Made by a program: the position numbers and the translations under genes
Assembly (NCBI GenBank): GCA_950022295.1
Contig: OX465599.1
Coordinates: 291,669,501-291,733,500 of the forward strand
DNA: 64,000 nucleotides
Direction of reading: 5' to 3'
Origin: Bromus sterilis
Lineage: Eukaryota > Streptophyta > Magnoliopsida > Poales > Poaceae
Notes under the pieces: model-generated
What the model was told of the DNA's origin: nothing
Seen by the model: the letters and a program-made list of their open reading frames with translations, nothing else
The model's database searches: none
In this document: positions 10,179 through 21,182 of the stretch, one piece after another
How positions within the stretch are numbered: the first letter of the stretch is position 1
Layout of the letters: the number at the start of each line of letters is the position of its first letter

Positions 10179-12704
10179 ATCTCTCATGGGAAATATATCC
10201 TCAAAGAATGTAGCATCTTTAGACTCCATAATCGTACTGACCTTCACGTCAGGTACCTCAGATTTCACCACTATAAATCTATATTCAACGTTGTTCTTAG
10301 CGTAGCCCAGAAAAACGCAGTCCACGGTCTTTGGTCCAAGCTTACGCTTTTTGGGGATCGGCACATTTACTTTCGCCAAACAGCCCCAAGTACGCAAGTA
10401 TGAGAGTGTCGTTCTTTTCTTCTCCCATAATTCATAGGGAGTGATCTCGTTATCCTTCACGGGAACCTTATTCAGGACATGACAAGATGTCAATATAGCC
10501 TCCCCCCACCATGCCTTGGATAAACCCGATGTATCTAACATGGCGTTAACCAAATCTGTTAGAGTACGGTTTTTCCGTTCGGCAACCCCGTTTGATTGGG
10601 GTGAATAGGGAGGCGTCCTCTCATGAATAATTCCATGTTCCGCACAGAAAGAATTAAAATTATTAGAAAAGTACTCTCCACCACGATCAGACTGGACCCG
10701 TTTAATATTTTTCTCAAGTTGGTTCTCAACTTCTGCTTTATAGATTTTAAAGTAGTGCAGAGCCTCATCTTTAGTGTTTAACAGATACACATAGCAAAAT
10801 CAAGTGGAGTCATCTATCAATGTCATGAAGTATTTCTTCCCACCTTTAGTCAACACACCATTCATCTCGCATAGATCAGAATGTATGAGTTCTAGTGGCG
10901 CCCAGTGTCTCTCCTCCGTAGCCTTGTGGGGCTTGCGAGGTTGCTTAGCTTGCACACATGCATCACACTTAGAACCTTTGGCTAAAGTGAAACTCGGGAT
11001 TAAATTCATCTTAGCTAGCCGCGTCATACAACCGAAATTTACGTGACAAAGACGTGAATGCAAAATCTCAGATTCATCAACGATAGAATGTATATGATTC
11101 ACGACGTTATTACATAAATCCTCTAGGGAAAGGCGGAACAGACCGCCGCATTCATAACCTTTACCAATGAATAATCCATATCTAGACAAGATTGTTTTAT
11201 TCGACTCGAATACTAATTTAAACCCTTCTTTACATAGAAGGGAGCCACTAACGAGATTCTTTCTGATATCGGGGACATGCTGTACGTTCTTCAGCCGCAC
11301 GGTCTTTCCTGAAGTAAGCTTCAGATCGACCGTACCAACACCAAGAACAGAAGCATGTGCGCCGTTCCCCATCAGTACGGACCTGGTTCCTGTGGCCTGG
11401 TAAGAAGAAAACAAGGATATGTCAGCACACACATGAACATTTGCACCCGTGTCAACCCACCATTCAGTAGATTGATAAACTGAGAAAACAGTAAATGAAT
11501 TACCGTACCCAGGTGCACCCTTTTCCGTGTTGCCCATGACCACATTGACAAAATTGGAATTCCGCGCTGGCTTCTTATACTTGGTCGGGCACTTATTAGC
11601 CCAGTGCTCCAGTGAGCCACAAGTGAAACAACCATCATCCTTCTTGTTGTTCTTCTTCCCCTTCTTCTTGAAGGTAGTATTCTGTTGGACCTTGTTCTTT
11701 CCCTTGAACTTATTCTGAAAGTTCTTCTGCTGCACCATGTTGGCATTAAAAGTTCCCTCAGCCCCCTTTTGGTGTGAGTCTTTTGCCCTTGAGTTCTGCT
11801 CCACACTCAGATGGCCAATAACATCCTCAACTGAGAATCCTCGCCTCTGGTGCTTCAGAGTGGTGGCAAAGCTCCTCCAAGATGAAGGGAGTTTAGCAAT
11901 TATGCATCCCGCGACAAACTTGTCCGGTAGATCACACTTGAGGAGCTCAAGCTCTTTCACGATGCACTGTATCTCATGGGCCTGTTCCAACACAGGACGG
12001 TTCTCGACCATCTTGTAATCATGGAACTGCTCCATAGCATACAACTCGCTCCCGGCATCAGTTGCTCCGAACTTTGCCTCGAGTGCACTCCATAAGTTCT
12101 TGGCATCACGCATATGTAAATACGCGTCGACTAATTTGTCTCCGATCACGCTAAGAACTGCTCCAAAAAAGACGATGGAGGCGTCCGTGAACGCCTTCTT
12201 CTGTTGAGGAGTAATCGTTCCGGTGGGAGTCTCTCCAACGACCCAGAAGACATTCATAGACGTGAGCCACACAATAGTCTTTGTTTGCCAACGCATAAAA
12301 TTTTGGCCCGTAAACGGGTTTGGTTTCAGTGTCGCAGCAAAACCAGGAGATGAAAATTGCCTATAAAAATAAGGTTTTTGGATTGTTGGATATATTAGCA
12401 ATTTTCCAAGCAATTTAATCCCTAGATAAATCATGAACATGACGCATGCAATATTAATCTCATACTGATACTTAACCATGCAACTCAGATCTACGCAGAT
12501 AACACATATATGTACGCAGACAATAAGCATGACATAGATGAAAACAACGATGAACGGGGTGAGTAGATCATACCCTCCGTTCGGCCAGATCGCAGCAGCG
12601 GATGCGCTGGTAGCAGCAACAAGTTTGTCGGCGGTCTTCTTGGCGGCGGCGGCTTCCTCCTGAGCGAGCTTCTCGGCGGCGGCCTTCTCAGCTTCGGTAG
12701 ACAT
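10179..12704 (-). pseudogene. Copia gag-protease-integrase part of polyprotein, one stop
   Basis: The start is the ATG at 12704-12702 (protein begins MSTEAEKAAAEKLAQEE); an open frame upstream lacks a better start. Order: lysine/alanine-rich N-terminus, a likely intron (12573-12361), UBN2-type gag, a CCHC zinc knuckle CX2CX4HX4C (11630-11589), protease motif DTG (11453-11445), the HHCC pre-integrase motif ending KCDACVQAKQPRK, then integrase with SDRGGEY and a glutamate in GVAERKNRTL. The integrase is cut in frame by TGA at 10802-10800 between DDST and FCYVYL. Arginine CGA is expected there, so this is probably one C-to-T change. The frame runs on to element A at 10179 and continues in phase at 809. 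Not functional as it stands. Confidence 0.87.
12361..12573 (-). other. Candidate in-frame intron in Copia gag
   Basis: On the minus strand, GGAGG|GTATGATC at 12573 and TATTTTTATAG|GCAATTTT at 12361 fit a GT...AG intron of 213 nt. Removing it joins WPNGG to QFSSPGFAATLKPNP, the usual start of the Copia gag core. The segment has no stop and is divisible by three; unspliced, it would add 71 mostly hydrophobic residues. Splicing is inferred, not shown. Spliced gag RNA is known for the barley BARE elements. Confidence 0.55.
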
Positions 12705-12955
12705 GGCGACGTAGAGGAAGTAGTCGAAGTAGACGAGCCGGAGTGGAAGCGAGCAGTCGCGTCGTAGACGCTCCCCAAAAACCTTATTGCTCCTCTCCCA
12801 GTACAGGATCGCAAGGATCACGGTTCCGGAGGCCTGCTCTCCCGCACAGTCGTGCACGCGGCGGACATGATGGGATCGCCGGAGGCAGCGGCAGTGCGTG
12901 GAACGACGTGGGCGGTGCGCGAGGAAGAACAAATGCGATCTATTCTGTTGTGCGG

Positions 12956-15900
12956 TGATACGTCCCAAACGTATCTATAATTTCTGCTTGCTCCATGCAT
13001 GTTTTGTGTAACTTTGCCATGTTTTGCTTGAACTTTCATACACTTTTGAACCAATTTGGACTAACCTATTAACTCAGTGCACCCAGTTGCCGGTTTCTGT
13101 TTTCTGCTGTTTTTGTATTTCAGGTTTTCCGGCCATTAAAAGTGCTCCAAAAAATCCGGAAAAATCAGATAAAAAATCAGCGTCGTGGAAACTTACGGAA
13201 ACACCAAAGGAGCGAAGGGGGGCCACCACCAGGAGGCCAGGAGGGTCCCTGGCGTGGCCCCACCCTAGGCCGCGCCAGGAGGCCTCCTGGCTGCCTGGTG
13301 GGTCCCCTCGACACCCCCCTTCGCCTATATTTACCCCTCGGGGTGGAAACCATTAATACAGACTCCTCTTTCGTGATCTCGCCTCTATTCCGCCGCCGCC
13401 GCCGTTTCTAGATCGGGGCTTCCTGGAGAAGCTGCTCCGGCACCCTGCCGGGAGAAGCTACCCCCTCCGGGAGACCATCCATAGCCATGGACGCCTCCCG
13501 TATGTACCGTGAGTAGTTTCCCTTGGACCATGGGTCCGTGACCAGTAGCTATGTGATCTATCTCTCCCCCTTTTGTGCCTCCACTTTCGAGTCCTCGTGA
13601 GCTGCCTCACATGGTCGAGGCATCTATGTAATTTCTGTTGTTGCTATGCTGAGTTTGTTGGGATCTGATGTGCGAGGTGATGATAGTGATTTCTCGCCCT
13701 TCGTTGGTAAACCCCAAGTGGAAGGTGTGATGTAGCACAACAACAAATTTCCCTCAGTAAAGATACCAAGGTTTGTCTCCAGTAGGACTTCGGAGATAAT
13801 AAGTAGGTGTCAGCGGCGCAACTGACGCGGACCTGCACACAGACACAAATAACTTTGTTCCCAACGAAGTTCAGAGAGGTTGTCAATCTCTCCGGTCTTG
13901 TTGTTCACAAAGGATCAAACACAAGGGATAATGATAGCAACTGAAAGTAAAAGCAGAAAATTAAATGAGCGTGGAAACAGTGATGAAGATATGGACCGGG
14001 ATACGTGATGTTCACTAGTGATATATCTCTCCCAAAAGACGATAAAACTGCTATGCGAGGTGAACAAATTACAGATGGGCAATTGACAGGATTATGAACG
14101 CACCGCAATGCTAACTATGCTACAAAAGAAAGGAAGAGGCTCAAAAGCATGGGCAGAACGCCAAAATAAGTAGACCGAAATCCAACTGCATCTACTACTA
14201 ATCATCCACCTTGAGATATCTATCCAGAACATCTCGCTGGTATTAAGTTGCGAGCCCCACCCAAAGTGTAAACCCAAAGCAACAGACAACTGCATTAAAA
14301 AGCACTTTGCGTAAAGTAAACAATCCTTGCAACCGCGGTTACAAGCACCGTTGTTTTCCCCCTTGTGGCAACAGCACATCCCCTAGACTCATGTTTCTGT
14401 CACTCAAGCGTGTCATCAGGGGGCATGAACCCACAATCGAGCATAACGTTCCCTCTTGGGGTTACTACCTACTACTTGGCCAAAGAAATAAACAACAACG
14501 GAGAACATGCAAGAATTACTTAAGAACAAAAATATAAGAGATAAGAACCAAATAAAATACTCAATCACAATCTGAACATAATCTCATAATCCAGCAGATC
14601 CCATCAAACTCAGCATAGCAACAACAGAAAGATTACAAAAGTGCCTCGATCATGTAGGACAACTCACGAGGTCTAAACCATGAAGAACAAAGAGGGGAGG
14701 AGAACATCACATAGCTACTGATCACGGACCCGTGGTCCAAAGGAAACTACTCACGGAACATCCGGGAAGCATCCATGGTGGAGAGGAGACTCCCGGAGGT
14801 CGGCCCTCCCTCCGGCAGGGTCCCGGGAAGAGGTCTGCTGGTGCTCCCGATCTCGGAAGCGCAGCGGCGGCGGAACAGAGGAGAGATCGCGAAAAGGGGG
14901 TCTTCTTCTGAGGGTTTCTCGTCACGGAGAATATATAGGCGAAGGGGGGCAGCCAGGGGGGCCACCAGGGGTCCAGGCGCCCCCCTGGAGCAGCCAGCCC
15001 CTGGGGCGCGCCACCAGGGCGCCTGGGCCCCTGGTGGTGGCCCTCTGGCCCCACCTAGGTTCATCTGGAAGGTTCTTCTGCGCTGATTTTTTATCTGATT
15101 TTTCCCGAATTTTTGGAGCACTTTTTATATGGGGGAAAACTGAAATAGAAAAACAGCAGAAAACATGAACTGGCACTGTGGTGCACTGAGTTAATAGGTT
15201 AGTCCAAATATGATCAAAACTGTATGAAAGTGTATCTAGATCATAGCAATATCACACAAAACATGCATGGAGCAAGCAGAAATTATAGATACGTTTTGGA
15301 CGTATCAGGATCTGATGGATTATGAGACTATGTTCAGATTGTGATGAGTAATATATTTGGTTTTTCTCTTTTATATTTTGTTCTTGAGTAAAGTCTTGCA
15401 TGAGCTCCGTTGCGGTATTTGCTTTGGCCAAGTATTTTATTTGCAACTCCAAGAGAGAGCGTTATGCTCGATTGTGGGTTCAGCCCCTCGATGTCTAGCT
15501 TGAGTGACAGAAACATGAGACTAGGGGATGTGTTGTTGCCACCAGGGATAAAACAACGGTGCTTGTACCTGCGGGTGCAAGGATTGTTTACTTTACGCAA
15601 AGTTCTTTTAATGAAGTTGTCTGTTGCTTTGAGTTTACACTTTGGGTGGGATTCACAACTTAATACCAGCGAGATGTTCTGGATAGATATCTCAAGGTGG
15701 ATGATTCGTAGTAGATGCAGATGGATTTCGGTCTACTTACCTTGGCGTACTGCCCATTGCTTTTGAGCCCTTCCTTTCTTTGCAGCATAGTTAGCATTGC
15801 GGTGCCTTCATAATCCTGTCAATTGGCCAACTGTCATTTGTTTACCTCGCTAGCACTTTTATCGTCTTTGGGGAGAGAGACATCACTAGTGAAAATCACG

Positions 15901-16250
15901 GGACCCCGGTCCATCTTCACATTACTGTTTACACCCTCAATTTACTTTCAGTCTTTATTTTCAGTTGCCACTATTATTATCTCTTGCATTGATCCTTTGT
16001 AAACAGCAAGGCCGGAGGAATTGACAACTCCTCTGAACTCGTTGGGAGCAAAGTTATCTGTATCTCTGTGCAGGTCCAGGTGAGGTTAGCAACCTCGGCG
16101 CCATTGTTCACTTTACCACCTTCTTTTATCTCTGCGAGTCCTACGGGAGACAAACCCTATCCTCTACATAGGGGAAATTTGCTGCTACGCTACATCTCAC
16201 CTTTCACTTGGGGTAACCAACGAGGAGTGAGAACTATCCTCACCGTATCA
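12956..16250 (+). mobile_element. Family C solo LTR, plus orientation, itself interrupted
   Basis: It begins TGATACGTCCCAAACG at 12956 and ends CACCGTATCA at 16250, with perfect TGCGG on both sides (12951-12955 and 16251-16255). Removing the nested LTR and its duplication leaves about 1648 bp, the length of the family C LTRs at 55999 and 61495. No internal sequence is present, so it is a solo LTR from recombination between the two LTRs. TATA-like CCTATATTTA lies at about 13324-13333 just after a GC-rich block. It disrupts the Copia 5' region. Confidence 0.9.
13666..15307 (-). mobile_element. Family C solo LTR nested in another family C solo LTR
   Basis: 1642 bp, TGATGTGCGAGG...GACGTATCA, with perfect GGATC at 13661-13665 and 15308-15312. 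It is in the opposite orientation to its host LTR and clearly the same family as 55999-57644 and 61495-63136. Open frames inside (for example 14747-15121 minus) fall in the GC-rich promoter block and are not genes. Confidence 0.92.
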
Positions 16251-16739
16251 TGCGGCGGCTAGGGTTGCCGCGGCTCCTTTTATACACATCCGAGGTAGGG
16301 CGACGTGGGACTGGATACCCGCGACCGAGTCGGCCCACGATTGACGTCTCAGATCGTGCAGCGGTTAACTCGTGATTAATTGCATTAACTAAAAATTAAT
16401 GCCAATTAATTTGCCGTTCCTAACTGGCAAAAATTAAACGCACACATGACATAGGTTTTAGCTCGGCTCGGCTCAATTCCGCAAACCGCGGCACGCACGC
16501 GTCGTGACGAGGCGTGGCGTGGCGAGGCGGGCGGCGGAGGAGGAGCGCGCGTGAGCTCTCACTCTTCTACTTGCTCAACAGCATGTAGGAGAGCTCACCT
16601 TATAAAGAGGTGCAACTCACCCTCCACTTCCGAAGTTGGACTAAACTTAGCACCGCACCCATGTCATTTTTCCCACATGGGCCCTTAGAGATTTTCTGAA
16701 ATTGTTAGATGGGCCCAAAGTCCATGCCTTATTTCAACA
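16251..16739 (-). other. Probable 5' LTR and leader of the outer Copia
   Basis: On the minus strand it starts TGTTGAAATAAGGC (16739), has TATA-like CTTTATAAGG near 16602 and a second, GTATAAAAGG, near 16284, then continues across the solo LTR into the gag leader (12950-12705). There is no coding. The LTR-to-leader border and the primer site are not identified, so the extent of the LTR is uncertain. Confidence 0.5.
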
Positions 16740-17196
16740 ACACAGACTTTTTCTGCTGAGTCAAAAGGTTATTTAGAAATCACGGTAAGGGTGCACGGGG
16801 AGGCGATGTATGACGCAAATGATATGACAAGGCAATGTGACAACATAAACATAGCATATTGCAAGAATTGCATTTTTTTGATCAAGAATTGCTCAAACAT
16901 AAAGATGAACCTCATGATGGGGTTCCTCATCCCAAATAGACGCAAATTGATATGATGATTATTGTCGTTGCAATAACAGACAAAAAGATATCATTGAGGC
17001 AAGTTGCAGTGACAAAAACCACGGAGTTTTGATCATCCCATATTCGTTTCAGATTTAGGCTGAATATGAGGAGTTTCGATCATTCTGAACGTATATGATC
17101 ACTTTGAGAAGCTTGGCAGGGTCATTGTTTTGTGGTCGAGCATTAACCAGATCGTCTGCCCGTTCAATTTGAGAAACCCGGCTATATATGCTTTAA
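16740..17196. other. Low-copy spacer, nothing recognised
   Basis: I see no coding, terminal repeat or RNA gene. This is the left edge of the low-copy island around the WRKY gene. Confidence 0.5.
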
Positions 17197-18560
17197 AGTC
17201 ATCTTCAACATCGATCCTCAAATCTCCTCCATGTGTTCGTGCTGGGATGTCAAAAACCTTTTTTCCATCCACGCGCCCTATACTCGTTTGTGGGTTGGTT
17301 CGTCTCTCCATTTTCTCGCAAATGTAACCCAAATCCGGTGTTTGCGGGAGTCTGAAAAGTCAAAACATCCTCATCCGAATACCGAACCCCACACAAAAGT
17401 CATCTGCGCCAAAAATCCTCCCCGCGTTTGAAGCGGTTGCCGCACATTCATCGAGGTCGTTGGCATTGGTTGTCGGCCGAACGCATGCGCGACCGACCGC
17501 TGCTACCGCCATTGATATCCAGTCAGTGCTGATTTGATCATTCACCGAAGGGACGTACGGCTCGCCGGCCGAGAGCCTCATTCTCCACGTCTGTTGAATG
17601 TCGAAGAGACGCGACGGGATGGTTACCCGTTCATCGTCTCTCGGTATTAAACCAACGCAACACCCGAGAAACCCACATCAGCTCCCCACATTCAAATCAG
17701 CTCCTGTGATCCCCTAGCCGGTGATGGCTATTTAAGTGGATCCTTACAGGACCGTGTTCCCTTTTATTTTTCCTCCACTTCCACCATGACACCGAGCTCT
17801 AGGCTCTTATGGGATAGAGAATGATTCTTCGGGGAAGCAAAATCGATTGTGGACAACAGCCCACCTAAGGAAGCTTGTGTGCGCTGGTTGGCTATAACGT
17901 GCACGTGTCTTGCTCCGATAGAGCGCGTTGGCGGAACTCGTACATCAGCATTGCTTCATACTTCAGCCTCGAGGAGGAAGCGGTCCATGCACATCGGCCT
18001 ACTGGGTTGCCCTTCTACCTGGGTTGGCACCCCACATCTTCATCGTCGGCAACCCGACAAATGCGACAACTTGGTACAGAAGACCAACCGCCGCGCCTCC
18101 TGTGTCGTCTACCCAGAGCTTCGTCACCCTCCGACCGCCGTGTTTCGGGAGCTTCTATTCCGATGAGACGGAATCGTCTGGTTTGCATGAAGGTCACGAT
18201 GCAGTGTTCTGTAAAATTATATTTCGATGAGTTGAAATCGTTTGGTTTACATGAAGGTCACAACTGTCGTCTTCTGTATGCTTCCATCCCAATGACCTGA
18301 AACGAGCGCAAACGATAGCAAATCAAGTACCTCACGGCTTATGGTCGTCGTTGTAATTTTTAAAGTTTTTTTTAATAAAAATCATTTGATTTACATGAAG
18401 TACATTTAATTTACGTAAATTATATTCAAATTTAAATAAAATTCGTTTGAGTTTGTGCGATCTTATCGTATTTTAATTTAACTGCTAGTGGATGAATGCG
18501 ATCAAAGTTAGACAACCGGCTCTCGCATTAGTTTGTACGGACTAATCCTTCATATCCATA
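17197..18560. mobile_element. Degenerate PIF/Harbinger-derived remnant
   Basis: The left end AGTCATCTTCAACATC, after TAA, resembles the GGGCATCTCCAA terminus of the element at 23491. Further matches to that element are the stretch about 17283-17355 (TTTGCGGGAGT and the lines before it) against 23580-23655, and 18430-18530 (GAGTTTGTGCGAT, GGATGAATGCG) against 25345-25420. No transposase frame survives; the middle is GC-rich non-coding. The right end is not sharp. Short frames inside (for example 17099-17332 minus, 17875-18300 plus) show no domain. Confidence 0.5.
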
Positions 18561-20600
18561 GATCCATATCGATGTCCGTGTTAGCCTGAAACTTGGTCGA
18601 TTTGGTCTAGCTGTGGCACCCACAAACATTAACACAAACCTTCTTCCACGGAAGAATAACAACAAGATAGAAAGTCTATGACAGTGACCACGGTCCACGT
18701 ACGGTGTAACTTCTTCCTCTGCTTCTCCCATTTTTTCCCTTGTCGTCATTGTCAAAGGTTCACTCAAGTGTGCAAGTAGACGAGCGAGCGATCCACGGGC
18801 AAACAAGTCCCCGACGCTGCCTCAAATTTCCAGCCGTCCCTTGACCGCACCCGCACCCGCACCCGCACCGCTCCCCCAAACATGCACCCTTTCGACAGCG
18901 TCGCGCACCTTGGGTCGTTAACCACCACGCTGCACGCCCAGTCCAATCCAAACCAACCGCGACCCACCGACACACTCGACGTCCAAGGCAAGCAACGGAA
19001 TCATCAGAACCTCTCCTTTTCATTTTTGAGCGGGTGAACCTCTTTTTCTCCCGGCCGCAGTTGGTTCGTTAAAAACATCTCCCCTAGTACGCACTACGTA
19101 GGGTGCATGAAGCCGTGGGCAATGGCGGCGCCGCATTGCGAGTGTCGGGGCTTCGCGTCCAACTCCAAGGCCAAGTTTTCTTCCTCGCATTGATTCATTA
19201 ACCTTGTGCTGGTAGCAAGAGTTCCAGGGTGGGGCCTAGTGTCATGGGCGAATGAATGAATTGTTGTCCGTCCGGTCAATCGCACGACGGACGGGCCGGA
19301 ACGGAGCATTGCGGCGCCACTCGGGTTCACATGTGCGCAAACTGTGCTCCGTCCGACAGGGGCGCTGTATCTCCCTCTGCCTTTTCCTTTGTTTTCTCGC
19401 TCCGAATAAAGTGGTGGTTGGATCGGTCGGATGTTACCGAGTCCTCGCTGCTAAGCTGGTCATCTCTCCTCCTAATTTTCCATTGTCTCGAAAATTTTGT
19501 ACTGTATTTTTTTTCCATAAGCCGTCTTCCAAAATCGTCACCCTCTTTGGCATCTGTCAAAATCTTTAAGCCACGAGCAGAGAAACATTAGCATAGAACG
19601 AGCCAGTTCGTCGTTGTGGGTATCAAACGAGGTCCAAGTCCTATGGGTAACCAATTCTTGCTCTGTTCCTGTCAACACCCGAGTCTCCGACGGCTCACTA
19701 CCCGTTCTCTCCAGGATTTCTAGGTGGCCAGGTCCATCCATTGAACACGTCCAGAAGAAAACGTTCCGTGAGAACGTACGTACTGCTTCCCCCGTAGATG
19801 CAAATCAGTGAAACAGCACATCACGGAATTCCTAGAAATTGTTATTATTAGAAGCAATGCGGACGTGGACGTTGGTCAAGAAAAGGGGCACCGCCAATAC
19901 ACTAATCCGCATGGTCCGTCCGTCCGTCCGTCCGTCGTAAACAACGTTTCATCTGGACGTGACGTTGACTCGTGTGGTGCTCACCGTCACCGGTCTTCTT
20001 CCTCAAAGGCAGGCACGTTTGGTTAGACTTTTTGGCAGGACAGCAGTAGCACAAAAAAATAGCTCGCCGGGGTTGATCTGTTAGTACGTAGTATTATTCA
20101 GATTAGAGCACGCCAGCTGGGACAAACCTTACTTAGTAGAATTAGTTAATAAAGCTAGCTTAGCCAGCCAAGGTTGTTATAATAAGACGCTACTTCCACA
20201 TAGGAGTACACCTCCAACAAGAAGGAAGTATAGGAGAAGTAAGCCTTTCTCTCGAACATGACGGGAAAGAATCGGTTCCAGTCTACTCAAACTCAACTAA
20301 GTAGCATAGAAAACAAATTGTTAGCCAGCCTGCCAGCCAAACCGGCCAAAGTTTCTTTCCCTAACCAAGTTTTCCTAACAAGGCACCAAAAGAAAGAAAG
20401 AAAGAAAGAAAAATTAAGGGTGTAGTCAAGAAGTCTTCCCTGTCCCCCTCTTTCTACTTCCCATTTGCCCCAGTGGCAAAGCCTAATCGCAATCAACCAA
20501 TAATCAGGCGAATAATATTTATTTCTCGTTTTTTTTTCAATAGAGAGCAGAGCAGAGAAAGGAAAAAAAAAAAGCAAAGGGGGAAACCTTTATTTTACTT
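18561..20600. other. Upstream intergenic region of the WRKY gene
   Basis: No gene is supported. It holds simple repeats: a CCGCAC-type hexamer run (about 18847-18872), GTCC repeats (about 19917-19935) and an AAAG run (about 20388-20412). Open frames are short and overlap one another on both strands. Candidate W-boxes are listed separately. Confidence 0.6.
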
Positions 20601-20639
20601 TCTCCCCGTGCATGTGGTGTAGCACGTATTCGCTTGACC
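19874..20639 (+). promoter_or_regulatory. W-box cluster upstream of the WRKY gene
   Basis: Matches to the WRKY target TTGAC(C/T) lie at 20634-20639 (TTGACC), 20424-20429 (reverse), 19965-19970 (TTGACT) and 19874-19879 (reverse), with one more at 18841-18846. The nearest is about 400 bp before the likely transcription start. WRKY genes are often autoregulated or cross-regulated through such sites. Each match is short, so chance is possible. Confidence 0.45.
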
Positions 20640-21015
20640 TGATCACCACACTCCCCAACCCGAAGACAGAAGACAGACAGAGGGAAGCAGAGGCAGCCGA
20701 CATCCACCGCTCCCCGTCCCCCACCCACCCGTTGAAAAGATCCCCTCCCGAGCAGATTGCCAAACGGAAACGTCGCTGTGAAGTCGGGGTCTTGTTCCCA
20801 TCTCCTTCCCCCACACCACCCCGTCCGCATGCTCCAATTCCACGATAGAAGAGTTTTGTTTATTCCCTCCGCTCCGAACCCTCCTGCCTGCGTGCATGAC
20901 CAAGAAGAGGACAAGCGTGTGAGTTGTGACGTGATGTGCGCCCGCTTCGTCCTACGACCCGACCTTCCTTCCTTCCTGGTAGCTCGCGACTTTGCTGCTG
21001 GACTTTGCTGCTTCC

Positions 21016-21024
21016 CTATATAAG
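21016..21024 (+). promoter_or_regulatory. WRKY gene TATA box
   Basis: CTATATAAG at 21016-21024 fits a plant TATA box. Transcription would start near 21047-21055, giving a 5' leader of about 130 nt with no upstream ATG. Confidence 0.7.
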
Positions 21025-21083
21025 CCGGCGCTCGCCGGGCCATTCTCATCTCACTCGGAAATAGTAGTACTCCATCCCAAGCT

Positions 21084-21106
21084 TCTCTCTCTCTCTCTCT
21101 CTCTCT
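21084..21106 (+). repeat. CT microsatellite in the WRKY 5' leader
   Basis: A 23-nt uninterrupted TC/CT run between the TATA box and the ATG. Pyrimidine tracts are common in plant 5' leaders and vary in length between lines, so it is a likely marker and possibly affects expression. Confidence 0.85.
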
Positions 21107-21182
21107 TCTCTTCTACCTCGAACGAACCGGAAGAACAATATCCATTCCATTCCAGCGCTTGCTGTTTCAGACAATCCATCCA

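Larger units (their letters stand above)
1..16739 (-). mobile_element. Degraded Copia retrotransposon, split by two insertions
   Basis: Seen: minus-strand gag-protease-integrase coding at 10179-12704 continues in the same frame as reverse transcriptase coding at 809-1. The gap is exactly element A with its target duplication. The leader is interrupted by a solo LTR at 12956-16250 and resumes at 16251. The domain order gag, protease, integrase, RT is the Copia order. The right end is placed at 16739 because the minus strand there begins TGTTGAAAT, a typical LTR start, followed by ACACA as a possible target duplication; this end is tentative. The left end, with RNase H and the 3' LTR, lies outside the window. 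No clear tRNA-Met primer site was found, so the inner boundary of the 5' LTR is unresolved. I do not assign a family. Confidence 0.75.

Noticed and set aside
17099..17332. 77-codon minus frame that looks protein-like
   Set aside because: Spans the end of the Harbinger-derived remnant, no motif recognised; insufficient support.
20860..20885. CCCTCCGCTCCGAACC, like a Stowaway MITE end
   Set aside because: No matching inverted end or TA duplication nearby; probably part of the promoter region.
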